Source of the DNA: Ophioceras dolichostomum
Lineage: Eukaryota; Ascomycota; Sordariomycetes; Magnaporthales; Ophioceraceae
Direction: 5' to 3'
NCBI GenBank assembly: GCA_003049485.1
Contig: PYST01000116.1
Coordinates: forward strand, 42,190-106,189
Length of the DNA: 64,000 nt
Numbering within the stretch: the first letter of the stretch is position 1; each line of letters starts with the position of its first letter. Under the pieces are notes generated by a model. It made no database searches, was not told where the DNA came from, and worked only from the letters and a program-made list of their open reading frames with translations. The position numbers and the translations under genes were made by a program. Shown here in pieces: positions 46,467 to 57,706 of the stretch.

Positions 46467-48101
46467 TTTGACGAGGGGTGTACCGGCAGCGGCGGCAGCA
46501 GTAGTAGCCTGCGATGATGCTTGCTGCGAGTCTGAGCTTGAGCTTCGTCCTGCGGCAACTGCGAAAAGCCGGGACAGAGAACGAGTATACCGGTTGTTGC
46601 AGAAGGCAAGAAGAAGAGGTCGGAGGAAGAAGAGAAAAAGCACCGCGGTTTTAAATGGATAGGAGAGAATCAGCTCGATCGGCTTTCGTATGATATAGGG
46701 TAGAAATGCTCGATGACGATTGTCCATGCAAGCCGTAGCCTACATAGCCGATACGGAAAGGAAGAAGCCAATCTTTGGTGGAGGATTTTTCCCTTGAATC
46801 TTTTCAAGCTGGGAGGCGGTCAAAGGTGCAGCGCGATTGCATGCAGGAGTGATGGGCGTTAGTGGAGAGCAGAGGTAAGGTAGGTATGTGGGATAATACA
46901 GAAAAGAGGAAGGTTCGTCAGCTGGAAGCTGGAGGTTACAGGGGAATGAAAAAGAAAGAAGGAAAAGGTTGTCAACTCTCAGGTTGTGCCCAGTGGCCAG
47001 TGGGCAGAAGACTGTTAAAAGAAATACTCGTTACAAGATGAAGGGAGGAGGGTACAGGTTTGTTTAAATATGGCGCCACGGACTTGCAAGAAGGAATAAA
47101 AAACCAACCCATCCATCATTTCAATATGAGCTGACTGGCGTTGTTGCTCACAGCCTCGAAAAATCGGCAGAGAGAGCTCCTGTCCCTTTATCTTATCTGA
47201 ACGCGGGGGAAGCTGTGGCCCTTGCCGCCCGACTCAGCACGCCCGACTGTGGGAAGCCCCAACTGAGTCGACCGATAGGTACTGCCCCCAACCTGTCATG
47301 TCTTGACGGACTCCGGTGGAAGGAGCAGCTTGCCGAATCGTTGGACAGCCAAGGAGATCAAGATCAAACCAAGAAACCTCACAAAATTCCCTCATTGGAC
47401 TGCGAGATTTCTTGAGGTCAGAGCACGGTGACCAGTGACAGCTGAAAAGAGTTAATCACTCATTTAACAGAGTGGCTTATCGGTATACAAAATAAAGAGT
47501 GTCCACCTGAACTTGACTTTTGACCTACCTAGTGAGACATTTTCGTCTGGTCCGAAGACACTTCCCAGCACGCGGGGCACACCCACGTCATCGTTCCGCT
47601 GCACTGCGGTAGTCAGGGCACAGGAGAGCTGAGTTTCGGGAGCTAGATGGTTCCCGAAGTGAGCTAGTCGGGGCTCAGAAGAACCTGGTTCGGACTGACT
47701 GGTCACTGATGTGACTTGGAGCAGTCACTAAATTGTGCAGTGTGACGACAGCTGGCTTACCTAGCTTCAGCCACGGAGAACACCAGCCACACCACAGACT
47801 CCCCCACAACAGCACTGATGTTCTGTTTCTATTGAGACATTGTTCGTGACGACCTCACGAAGCAAATCACCAAACTTCAGCATCCGTAGCAACTGAGGGA
47901 GAAGACTTCTTTTCAGTAGACTCATTTTAACGGAAATCCTTCCCAACGCTTCTATGCCATGCACTCTAGGCAACCCATTAGATCTAAACTGCGCTAGCTA
48001 GCTCTTCGTCCAGTCGCGGCCCTGTTCTTCCATCTCCTGTTTTTTTTAGATACCGCCCCTCCGAAGACAGATTGCCGTTGAGTCGATCCGCCGCTCTCAA
48101 G
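46467..48101. promoter_or_regulatory. Divergent promoter region between phosphofructokinase and MED17
   Basis: 1.6 kb between the two start codons. The 46467-46727 part stays open in the phosphofructokinase frame. Around 47000-47200 the sequence is purine-rich on the plus strand. No gene is supported; a minus-strand frame at 47464-47706 has no motif. Confidence 0.5.
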
Positions 48102-50620
48102 ATGCCGTCGCCGAGCCCGTTCGGCCTCAGGCCGTGGCCCCTAGCCGACAAAAAGCCGAAGAATCTGGCCGAGTTCATCCGCCGCGTCAACCAGCAGCCT
48201 GGCGGCTTCCGTAACATCAACCAAGAGACTTTGCGCAAGCAAGCGGAGAGCGAAGCGGCTGCCGCTGCTGCCGGTGCCGCCGGCACAGATGCCAACGCGG
48301 TGACGGTAGAGGACGTGGAAATGGATAGCGGCGACGAGGAGGATGATGACGAGACGGCGGGACTGTCGGAGACGACTACCGAGCAGGCGATCCAAGCGGC
48401 ACGCGTGGAGGCTCTGAAGAACATCGAGTACGCAGCCGCCCTTGCCTTGCACCTCCACTCCTCTCGCTCCCGCATGTCCGCCGCCTTCCCTCGTAACTTC
48501 CAAGTTCATCAAATGCTGATTTCTCACTGGTTATTTTTCTCTGCCTCTTAAGGGTTGCCCACTCACACGCCGCGCTCACACTCGAGTTCGTCTCCCTACT
48601 GCTCACGAAGGAGGACCCCACCAACGCGGGGAGGACCCTCAGCCCCCAGCTCCGGGAGATGGTCGGCATCGGGACACTGGGTGCGGACAAGCTCCACGCC
48701 CCGAAGACCACCCCGGCCAGGACTCTGGACGGCAAGATCGTGGCTACCGGCTGGAAGTTTATGGACATCAACCGGTGCGTCGACTCGGTGCTGTCCGCGG
48801 CGACACGCCTCCAGAAGGAGATCTTGTTGGAGACGAAGTATTGGGCCGAGGTCCTGGCCGTCAGCGAGAACGGCTGGTCGGTCTCCCGCCTGCCTTACGA
48901 GCCGCACACGCTCGGTGTCAAATTCGGCTTCTCTGAAGGTAATGATGGCCCATTCCCGTTTTACTATGCACCACCTCCACTGCTCTTGCGTCGTCTGCAT
49001 GGACGCATATGCTGCCTATCGGTGTTGTCGATCCCAATGCTAACGATTTTACTCCACCTTCGCGCCTCAGCTGCCCCAGAATTCAGGAGCAACAGCCTGG
49101 CGCCCATGAGGCGTGGTGACGACGGGACCGTAAGTCTCGACGCCGTCAAGGTCGCAACACCGCAGAGGGTCATGGTCTCGATCGAGCGGGACGGCGTCGT
49201 CGTCGGGCGATCCTCAATGCCAAAACCCATGACAACCTCTTCCTCGCTGGAGAGCCGCGTCATGGAGGCGCGGAACACCATCTTCCACCAGGAGCTCTGG
49301 CACGAGATGAACCGCGAGGCCCGCTCCCTGCTATCATACAACGTCCGACTAGAGAGTTCGACCATAGCCTACACCATAGACACCAACACTCGGGCCATCT
49401 TCAGCCTGGAAGCCCTCGTAGACGATTCTGTATCTTCATCCTCGCAAGATCAAGCAGCAGCAGTAGTGCCCCAGCTCTGGGGCTCCGGCCCGGAGGACGT
49501 CTTCGCCGAGACCATCAGCAGTGCTCTGCATCTTCTCCTATCGTACGCCCACAGGCAGAAACTGCGCATGCGGTCGCAACCCGGCCCGCCCCATCTGAGA
49601 CAGAGCCGGTCGACGAGCCCATACGCCCTGCTCCGGCCCGTCGTGGCGTACCTGGTACACGAGAGCTCCGTCGAGGCCGCTATACGATTCATGTCGGACG
49701 TGACGGCCATTCTCCAGTCGGCGGGCTACACATCCGCGCGCTACAACCTCATCGAGCCGCCGATCACGGCCGTCGCCGCCGAATCCGCGCGCCACTCGTC
49801 GCCGGCAGAGGCACTCCTCGCATCGTTCCTCAGCCCGCGGGAGTTCCAGTTCGAGCTGACCATCACGCCCACGACTCGCATCTCCGTCCAGGGCCGGACG
49901 CCTCTCTTCCCCTTCGCGGCAACGACATATCTCGTCCGCTTCCTCCCACCCAATCCCCCGGTTTTAGACTTGACAACAACGCCATCATCATCAGCCGTCG
50001 AGGCCCAGCAACAGCAACAGCAACAACCTCAACAACAACAACAGCCGGGCGGCGTGTTAAGAACGCTCTACCCCCTCACCGAGCAGATCTACCCCAACTT
50101 CCGAGAGGTGCGGCACTACCTCCGCGGCGCCGTCGCGCGCGTCGTCGCCGATGCCGCGGAGGAGGCCGCCTTCGGCCTGGCGCGGCGGCACGCGCTCGAC
50201 TCGCCCCTGCGCGTCGACTTCGTGAAGTCCGTCAACGGCACCGCCGTCTCGGGCGTGGAGCCCGACCGGCGCGAGGTGCGCTTCGAGGTGTGCCTCGAGG
50301 GGGTGCGCGATCGCGAGCACGAGTTCGACGAGGTGGACGAGGGCGGGTTCGAGGGGAATCCGGTCGAGTTGAGGGTTTATGGGGTTTGGCCTATTGGTGG
50401 TAGTAGTAATGGCAATGATAACCCTATGGAGGTGGAGGGGGGTGGTGGTAGTGGTAGTGAACAGCGCCGGGAGGAGAAGGAGGAACAGGAGGAGGAGGAG
50501 GATCGGGTGATGGTGAGGAAGAGGTGGGTTTGGACTGCTAGGGAGGCTAGGGAGGGGATGGCGAAGGAGAGCGTGCAGGCGGTTTATGAGGGTGTGTTTA
50601 GAGGTACGGCCGTTCTTTGA
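48102..50620 (+). CDS. med17: Mediator complex subunit 17 (Srb4)
   Basis: Exons 48102-48427, 48553-48938 and 49071-50620 give about 753 residues. Intron 1 (125 bp) has donor GTACGC, the only donor that keeps frame, giving the junction ALKNIE-VAHSHAALTLEFV. Intron 2 (132 bp) has GTAATG, branch GCTAAC and CTCAG; it is a multiple of three and stop-free. Family features: N-terminal RPWPLADKKPKNLAEFIRRV, the acidic stretch after the Ala-rich segment, EFVSLLLTKE, PQLREMVGIGTLGADKL and YWAEVLAVSENGWSVSRL, the most conserved MED17 block. MED17 is a scaffold of the Mediator head that contacts RNA polymerase II. The C-terminal part carries a Gln-rich run (about 50000-50045) and an acidic Gly/Glu-rich insert (about 50400-50510). 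Confidence 0.93.
50006..50044 (+). repeat. CAG/CAA coding repeat in med17 (poly-Gln)
   Basis: A run of Gln codons with one Pro inside the third exon of the MED17 gene. It is a low-complexity linker. Confidence 0.85.
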
Positions 50621-51531
50621 GGCATGTCGTAGAAACCTTACTGACTGGCTGACTGGCCTTTGCGTGAGGGTATGCTTGCGCCCTCTGTCATCGCCAAGGG
50701 TTGACATACACTTTATCATTGCGCGTCCTTACCATTCAGAACAGAACAGTGCTGTTTGTGAGACAAAGTCAGAGTGACCATCCAGTGCCTCTGCTTCCGC
50801 TCAGCGGACTTGCTCTGGTCTTGAACTTGCCATCCTTTCCAGGAGTGGTGGGAGGAGGCATCTTGAATAGCAGCCAGCGCGGATTGAGAAGAGGTGCTTG
50901 GTCTGAAAAGATCGTGGGCAGCCGGCCCTTGTGATAACAATCAGATCATGTTTCAAGGGTTGGAAAATGAGAGACTCTGGAGACTGGTAGGAGCAATGAA
51001 TGTTTGGATCGTCCACGTCACTGAGCCCTCCCGGTGACACTTGCCGTTTCCCCGACTCCATGCCATCGAGGCACCATCTGATGGGATTGATAAGATCGTA
51101 GGCGTTTATTTACCCTATTTCCTCCACCCGCGGCCGCTCCCCTCCTCTTTCCTCGTCACAACGTGTCCTCGAAATCTTCACTTTTTTTCCCGCTCTTCTC
51201 TTCTACAACAAACCCCAAAGCAAGACCAGCGTAAGTGCACTACAGCTTCTATAACAACGAGATCACCCTTTACCCTCTTCCTGCCTACCTACTTACTTCC
51301 CTACGTCTATCCTATTCTCTTTTTCCCTGCTGCCGGCGTCTGCTTCATATTTGACATGACCGCCGCCGTGCAAAAACCCCTCTCCGGCGAGCACTTGTCG
51401 TGTCTTACCCTGCTCCTGCCACATCCCAACTCGCATCGACGTCCGCACAAAAAAAAAAGAAAAAAAAAGGGAATCAGTAAGCTAACAGTTTGAATTATTA
51501 GTAGACAGCTTTACGTGAACAAGAAGAGACA
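50621..51531. other. Intergenic 0.9 kb
   Basis: 3' flank of MED17, then a C/T-rich stretch (51110-51340) that is likely the promoter and leader of the small gene at 51532. No gene seen. Confidence 0.55.
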
Positions 51532-52062
51532 ATGCCGTCATCTACCAACAACGGCAACAACAACAACAACCCTTCCGCCGGCCTCACCCCCGGCCCCTCC
51601 TCAACTACCACCACCGAGAAGGCCGTCGTCCCCCCCAAGCCGCCGCAGTGCCGGGCGGCCCTCTACGCCGAGGGCATGTCGGACTTCGAGTTCGTGGCCC
51701 TGCACTGGGGCTCAGTGGAGAACCTCATGGCTGAGTTCGGCCATGAGCGCACCCCCTCCGGCCTTTCCGTGGCCCAGCGGCGCATCGACGTGCTCCGCGT
51801 GCACCGGTACGGCATGGGGCCGAGCCCCTATCGGCCGCCGCCCGGCGACCGGCTCGACATGGAGGCCGAGCTGGAGAAGATCGAGGCCGAGCTGCGCGCA
51901 ACGATCCCGGCTTCGTGCCATGGTGGAGCCGCTTCCGGTGCCGGTGCCCCCGCCCGCGAAGGTGAGGAGGACGAGGAGAACGAGGAGAAGAAGAAGAGGG
52001 AGAAGAAGGAGGAGAAGAAGGAGGAAGCCAGCGTGGCGGTAAGTGAAAACCTGAAACTTTGA
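51532..52062 (+). CDS. Small Asn/Pro-leader, Lys/Glu-rich hypothetical protein
   Basis: Open from ATG 51532 for 176 codons. Residues 1-40 are Asn/Ser/Thr/Pro low complexity. Residues 42-120 look folded, with CRAALYAEGMSDFEFVALHWG, VENLMAEFGHERTPSGLSVA and a following helix, DRLDMEAELEKIEAELRATI. The rest is a Glu/Lys coiled-coil-like run. The middle part has the look of a small helix-turn-helix or Myb-like unit (an aromatic residue, then ERTPSGLSVAQRRIDVLR), but I cannot assign a family. A GTAAGT at 52039 inside the last codons might be a real donor, in which case the protein continues in an unseen exon. Confidence 0.6.
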   Translation: MPSSTNNGNNNNNPSAGLTPGPSSTTTTEKAVVPPKPPQCRAALYAEGMSDFEFVALHWGSVENLMAEFGHERTPSGLSVAQRRIDVLRVHRYGMGPSPYRPPPGDRLDMEAELEKIEAELRATIPASCHGGAASGAGAPAREGEEDEENEEKKKREKKEEKKEEASVAVSENLKL

Positions 52063-52087
52063 AACTTGAAACAGCTCGAGAAGATGG

Positions 52088-52123
<36 letters not shown>

Positions 52124-52715
52124 GCTTAAGGCTGATGGAGATGGAAAAACGAGAAGGGGCTGGTGAAGGAGATGAAGCGAGCCGGCTGGTAAGCCGGAAG
52201 AATCCGCCGCCGTCGCCCCGGCGGCAACAACGACACCACGACGGCGCCCTTTTTTCGCCTGCCTTTCTCTCTTTTCTTTTTTCCTTTTTGGAACGTCAGA
52301 GCTGGTATGTTGAAGCCATCGTCATCGCCTCCATTCCCGCCCTTTTTTTTTCCCTCTCCCCCACCCGAAACTGAGCATTCCTCGGACTAACACACAAAGA
52401 TCTCCTTCCCTACCCACAACAAGCTTACAATCTACTAACTTTAACCCAGTTTTTTTTTTAGGTTTTTTTTTTTTTTAAAAAAGGTGACGACTAATAAGGA
52501 TTGTTTTTTTTCTTTCTTTTAATTCGGGAAAATGGCAAGGACGATGGCGAGGGTATGGGGCAAAAGGACGCGAATTCGGTTGGCGTCGTGGTGCCATTTG
52601 GCACATTTTTCGCTGCTTTCTTCTTCTTTTTTTTTCCGCTGTGGTTATTCTTAGCGTTAGGAATGGAGTTTTTCGAGCTAAGGATTGTTCTTTTTTCTCT
52701 CTCTTTCTTTTCTCT
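52063..52715. other. Intergenic with GA and T runs
   Basis: A GA microsatellite lies at about 52092-52121 and T runs near 52450-52475 and 52503-52512. No gene seen. The T runs precede the zinc-finger remnant. Confidence 0.6.
52092..52121. repeat. GA microsatellite
   Basis: About fifteen uninterrupted AG dinucleotides lie downstream of the small gene ending at 52062. Confidence 0.95.
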
Positions 52716-53418
52716 ATGATGGCGAGCTTTTCGGAGCTCCGTCTTCTCTTTTCCCGAGGCTCGCACCTCCGACTATGCTATACCAAGGGGCGAACCTGGA
52801 GGAGCCCGGAGGAGCTCAAAGAACTGTTGGGCTGTGAAACCTGCTCCGAGGCATTTAAGTTTGATTCTCAACTGGAACGCCACTCGAGGTCCAAGGGACA
52901 CCACAAAGAGGTCGGGCTTTGCGCCTAATGATCAGCAAGAGCCTCGGGGTGGGCATCGCTGCGACGTTTGCGGCTTCTCATTCCAGCGGCCGTTTCTCCG
53001 CGCCAGACACCGAAAGAGCAAACAAAGCCCACCTCCGGAATCTCGCATACCTGCATTCTCAAAGTCGGTCACGCCCTTTCATCCATCCTTTTCTACTCCG
53101 GCTGACGGCCTGGGCATACAAACGATTTCACCCCAGGTCTTACGGCTTTCCAGGCCGGAATGCTCGTTTGCATTGAGACCAGAATGACGAAACGTGGTAG
53201 CGGTGCGGTATGCGGACTTCACTACCGATTGCATGATCGCGCTGGTCTTCTCTTCCAATGAGAACGAGAGCGCCGGCCTCCCTCACGAGGAGACCGTGCG
53301 CCTCTGCCGACGCATACACACCTGGATAGCCGAGGGAAGAGTGGTAGCAATCCTGGAGATCGAGACGCCGATATGGCTGGACGCCCTGGAGTATTTCATC
53401 TGCCTGACAGGATTCTGA
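52716..53418 (+). pseudogene. Remnant of a C2H2 zinc-finger gene
   Basis: From ATG 52716 one frame reads MMASFSELRLLF and on through SPEELKELLG to a full C2H2 finger at 52833-52901 (C-x2-C-x12-H-x5-H), then stops at 52926-52928. A second finger, HRCDVCGFSFQRPFLRARH (52960-53010), lies in the next frame; its last His position holds Gln. That second frame meets a TGA at 53185-53187 and then stays open to 53416-53418 with coding-like sequence (RYADFTTDCM, ETPIWLDALEYFICL). A short intron could join the two finger frames, but the only GT near the junction is GTCGGG, a poor donor. A frameshift plus one nonsense codon (possibly CGA to TGA) is simpler. Such C2H2 fingers bind DNA or RNA. Confidence 0.55.
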
Positions 53419-53763
53419 CAGGGTTCGTACGCCCGCCCGCTGCACCTTGGTCAGCAGTTTAGGGAATGCTGGAAAAGGTGAAAGAGCAGCCACTGGAAGA
53501 GGAGGAAGACGGAGCTTGGAGCCGGGAATAAAGTCCATGAGATGCATGTTGGGACATACAAAACCTCCCAGGGCTCTCTGGTAACAGTGACAAGCAACAA
53601 CATCGACGAAGGCGATGTTCAGAAGAAACAGAGAAGCCACGATAGCTTCCACCACCTCAGGCCATCCACCAACAACAAAAGCCCGGCCGCTAGTCCTGCT
53701 ACTACCACCACCACTACTATGTACACTCCCCCCTCATACCATCTCTCCCCACCCCTCCTCCTT

Positions 53764-56700
53764 TCAGGAAGCCCCCCTCCGCTCCACCCACCGCGGGCTC
53801 TCCACCATCTTCACCTCCTCCCTCCCCGTCCAAACAGGGCTCCTCACATCGAGGTAAAACCCCGGTAGCACCGCCCCCTTATCCTCCAGGCTCCACAGCA
53901 GGACCCCGACCCAGTTGTCGCCCCGGTAGTTCAGGATCCCCTCCGGCACGGGGAACCTCTGCTGCGGGCCGATGTTGCTCGCGTACCGGCCGAACAGCCA
54001 CCCGTTCACAAACAGCAGCGCGCGGAACGCGCCCCCTCCCCTCGGAAAATCCGCGAAGGCCGCCGACGACTCGTTGACGAAGCTGAAGGCGACCGGTATG
54101 TCGTAGCGCGGGGACGGGAGGGACAGCGCCATGGACGCGACGAAGAGGCGGGCGCCTGAGGAGGGCACGGCGAGTGCTGTGGCAGTGGCGTTGGTGTTTG
54201 GAGATGAGGAGTTGGCTCTGCCGCCGAAGGGCGATCCGGCGTGGAACAAGGGCGACGAGGACACCGGGGGGAACGGCAGGTGGAACCCCATCCGCTCCGC
54301 GAAGAACCCCCCCTCGTTCCGCGGCCCCCTCGCCTTGTCGACGTAGTCCTCCCCACCCGCGTTACCCGCGATCCTCCACGTCACGTTCGTGACGTCTCCC
54401 GCGCCCAGCCCGTCGCCGCTGATCAGGCCGTAGCTGAGGATCCCCCTCGCATTCTTCATCTCGTCGAGCCCGACCACGGGGTTCTGGTCGTGGCCCATCG
54501 TGTCCACCAGGACGGTCAGCACGCCGACGGCGCCCCTCGTGAGCCTGAGCCTCGCCTTCAGCAGTAAAGGTATGGTGTAGTTGGCCGCGTGGTAGCCCTC
54601 GCGCGCGTCCCCGCTCCACGAGCCGAGGAGAGTCCCGTTGAGCCAGACCGAGGAGGCGAACGCGAGGCCGCCCTGCGTGCGGATGCGGAGGTGGGTCTCG
54701 CGGCCCGAGGCCACGAACCGGCCGCGGTACAGGACCGCGCCGGAGTGGAAGCCGTAGTCGGAGGCGAGCAGGGAGGTGGGCGTGAGGAGGTAGCCCTGCG
54801 AGGTGTTGTTGCTGTCGCGGTGGTCCGCGGCCAGCCACCACCCCGGGTCGCCGGAATCGTCGTACGACGCGGCGAGCTCGGGGAGGGCGTCGACGTAGTG
54901 CCAGTCCAGCTTGGAGAGGTCGGGCACGGCGAGCCGGAACTGCGGGACGGGGACGTCGACGAGCCAGGTGTTGGCGAGGGTCGGGGATGGCGTGTAGGAG
55001 CGCTCCTCGGAGTTGATGAGGAGCTTGGAGACGCCGGGGGGCACGCCGATTATCTCGAGGGCGGTGGTCGCGTTGAGGTCGGCTTTGATGGACAGGGTGG
55101 TCGCGGTGGTGTCGACGTTGGGCAGTAGGGCGGCGGAGCGGATGAGGTAGCCGCCGTTGATTATTATGGTTGAGTTGCCCAGCTCTGGCACCCAGTAGTT
55201 GTATGCGGAGTTGCGGTCTTTTTTTTTGAGAGAGAGAGGTGAGATGAGATGAGAGAAATGTGTGTTTCAGCTAGTCTGTCAGGCTCCAAGAGAGCAGGGC
55301 ACCAAAAGAGACGATGAAGAAGAACGTTCAGAAGACATACCAACGATATAGATCAGCAACCTTCCGATCTGCAGGACCCTCCTCTCCGTGGAAGCAGCCC
55401 ACTGAGCGACCACAAAGTCCCCAAAGTCCTCGACGCTCACCCCGGAGCCCTCCAGCAGCGTGCCGGTCTTGAACCCCCTGACGGCCAGCTCGCCGATCTC
55501 GCCGGGGCCCGTGTACACCACCAGGTGCGCCACGTCGCCCCTCTGGAGCCACGTGAAGATTTCGGCGGTGCAGTACAGCAGCGTGGCGGCGTCGCCGACG
55601 GGGTAGTCCGTCACGTGGATCTTGGAGTCGCGCCTGGTCAGGCTCAGGCTGCCGGCGAGACTCCCCTTGGGCAGGACCTGGAAGTCCAGCGAGGTCGGCA
55701 AGTTCAGGGTGTAGTTGGTCGGCTCCATCTGCGCGTACTGCAGGTGGCGCACGACGAAGAAGGAGCCGCCGCCGCCGCCGCCGAGGACAGGGGTCGTCGT
55801 GATGGACGGGTTGGCGTTGTAGAAGTTCGTCGTGTTGGTCCCGCCCTCGGCTGTCAGGTAGCCGGGGGAGACTTTGAGGAACTGCGCCTGGAGCTTCAGC
55901 TCGGAGTACTTCTCCCGCGTGACGGTCCGGTCTTCGGTGATGGCCGCGCCATAGTCGTACGAGGTGTAGCCGCCGGGGTGGCCGAGGTTTCCCCAGTTTG
56001 TCCCACCAAAGATCTGGGAGTATATAGAAGAACACTGTGTCAGGAGGGTGCAAAGTATAGGGCACTAGTCGCTGCTGGGCTAGGCTGAGTTGGGACGTAT
56101 ACTGCATAGTGCTAGTAGTCGATACTACTACTAGTAGTACACTAGTACTGCGCACTTACCATGTATATGTTGAATATAGAAACGCCTGCGCCATAGCTGT
56201 TCTTATAGAGAACTCTCTCAAACTCGTGGTTGGCCAGCGCCGCGCAGCTTTCATAGCCCGGTCCGCCCGGCCCGTCGGCTGAGCCTCCCTGGGGATCGCA
56301 CCGGGGTCAGCGTCGCGTCCACACCTGCCAGACAGGAGGGGAGGTGGCTGTGGACTCACTTGGAACTGCACACATATGAACACTGCAGTCAGCAATCCTG
56401 TAAGTGTTAACTGTCGGAACGCGGAATTTGTGGCTGGACAACCTACCTCGAGGATGGAGTAGGGGGTCTTCGGGCTGATGTTCATGTGAACCTCGCGCCC
56501 AGTCACATTTGGTCGATTAGGGGGCCAAACGTCCGGCGCGGCGCAGTTGAACCCGATCGGATAGTCATTGTGGCCCTGTTTCTCGGCCGTTGTCAGCCCA
56601 CCTGTATACTTACAGCCCGTCTTGAGTTATGGAGATCGCGATGGACGGACGTACGTAGATATCGACCGCACCGATACCCGTCCCGGGGGCGTTATGGCCC

Positions 56701-57706
56701 GCCTGGGCGCCATCGTCGTTGATCATCGGGACGACCACGCCAGCCCTGCGGTACTGGTCGATGACGTGCTGCATGTAGTAGCCGTTGGGGAAATGCTCCC
56801 TGTCGGCGGCCTCGGTGTACTCGTTTTCCGGCTGCACCAGGATAACCGGCCCGCCGTTGGTGATCTGGTGTTTGGCGATTATGCGCCCGACGTTAGAGAC
56901 GTAGCTGGGAGGAAGCCGGGGGTCCTGTCGTCAGCAACTCCGCACTGAATCTCGAGATACTAGTAGTTGTCGGGGGAGTGGAAAGGAGGTGGGGACAAGT
57001 TCTGGAGAGTTCTGGGCGACTCACTTCTCCGTAGCGGCGAGATAGTCCGTGTCGTTCGTTCTCAAACGGCCCGGGAGTCTCTGAAGCCAGCCCGGAAATC
57101 CGCCACCAGAAGTCTCTGCGCCTGCGTTTGAGGGAGGGACGCAAGACGTTTTTTCGGTCGTCAGCTTATCGGAAACAACCTGCACAAGAGGAAGAGGTTG
57201 CTCGAGCTCAAGTAATGTCCCGCGAGATTAGGTGAATACTGACTGATATAAGGCCCTGGTCTCGCGATGAGATAGACGCCCGTGTCCTTCGCCGCCTGGA
57301 AGAAAGGCTCCAGGTCGAAAACCCCCTCGGTCCTGAACTCCCCCGGCTTTCCCTCGAGGAGACCCCAGTCGACGCTGAAGGAGACGGTGTTTAAGCCCAG
57401 CGCCTTCACCTTCTGGAAGACGTCGAGCCACAGCGAAGGCACGGGGAGCCGGAAGGGGTGGAACTCCCCGCTGAATATCATGACCCTCTTGCCGCGGATG
57501 AAGAGGGACTTGTCGTCCCAGGTGACGACGTCCTGCAGCAGGTCTCTCCTTCCAGGACCGCCGCCCTCGTCTAGGATTAGATCCGAGATTCGTCCGCCGC
57601 CGGCGCCGCTACGAATCCCGAGCGCATCGCAGCGGCCGGGCAGGAGGCCGGCGCATAGGGCCAGCGACGCAGCTGTCGCCCCGACGAACCGAAGCAGCCG
57701 CCACAT
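53764..57706 (-). CDS. Secreted GH35 beta-galactosidase (fungal lactase type)
   Basis: Eight exons: 57706-57244, 57121-57025, 56904-56655, 56575-56447, 56365-56360, 56288-56160, 56013-55341 and 55217-53764, about 1066 residues, all junctions in frame. A signal peptide covers about 1-28. The TIM barrel starts at VTWDDKSLFIRGKRVMIFSG; then GLNTVSFSVDWGL, RPGPYI-SAETSGGGFPGW across a splice, the acid/base region QPENEY (Glu about 215), GHNDYPIGFNCAAPD, and the nucleophile Glu313 in ILE-FQ-GG. The FQ pair is encoded by the 6-nt exon 5. Later beta-domains include GGTNWGNLGHPGGYTSYDYGA and LNGTLLGSW, with many N-glycosylation sites. The enzyme removes terminal beta-galactose from lactose or plant cell-wall galactans and xyloglucan. 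It is slightly longer than the usual roughly 1010 residues. The gene converges on the zinc-finger remnant. Confidence 0.93.
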
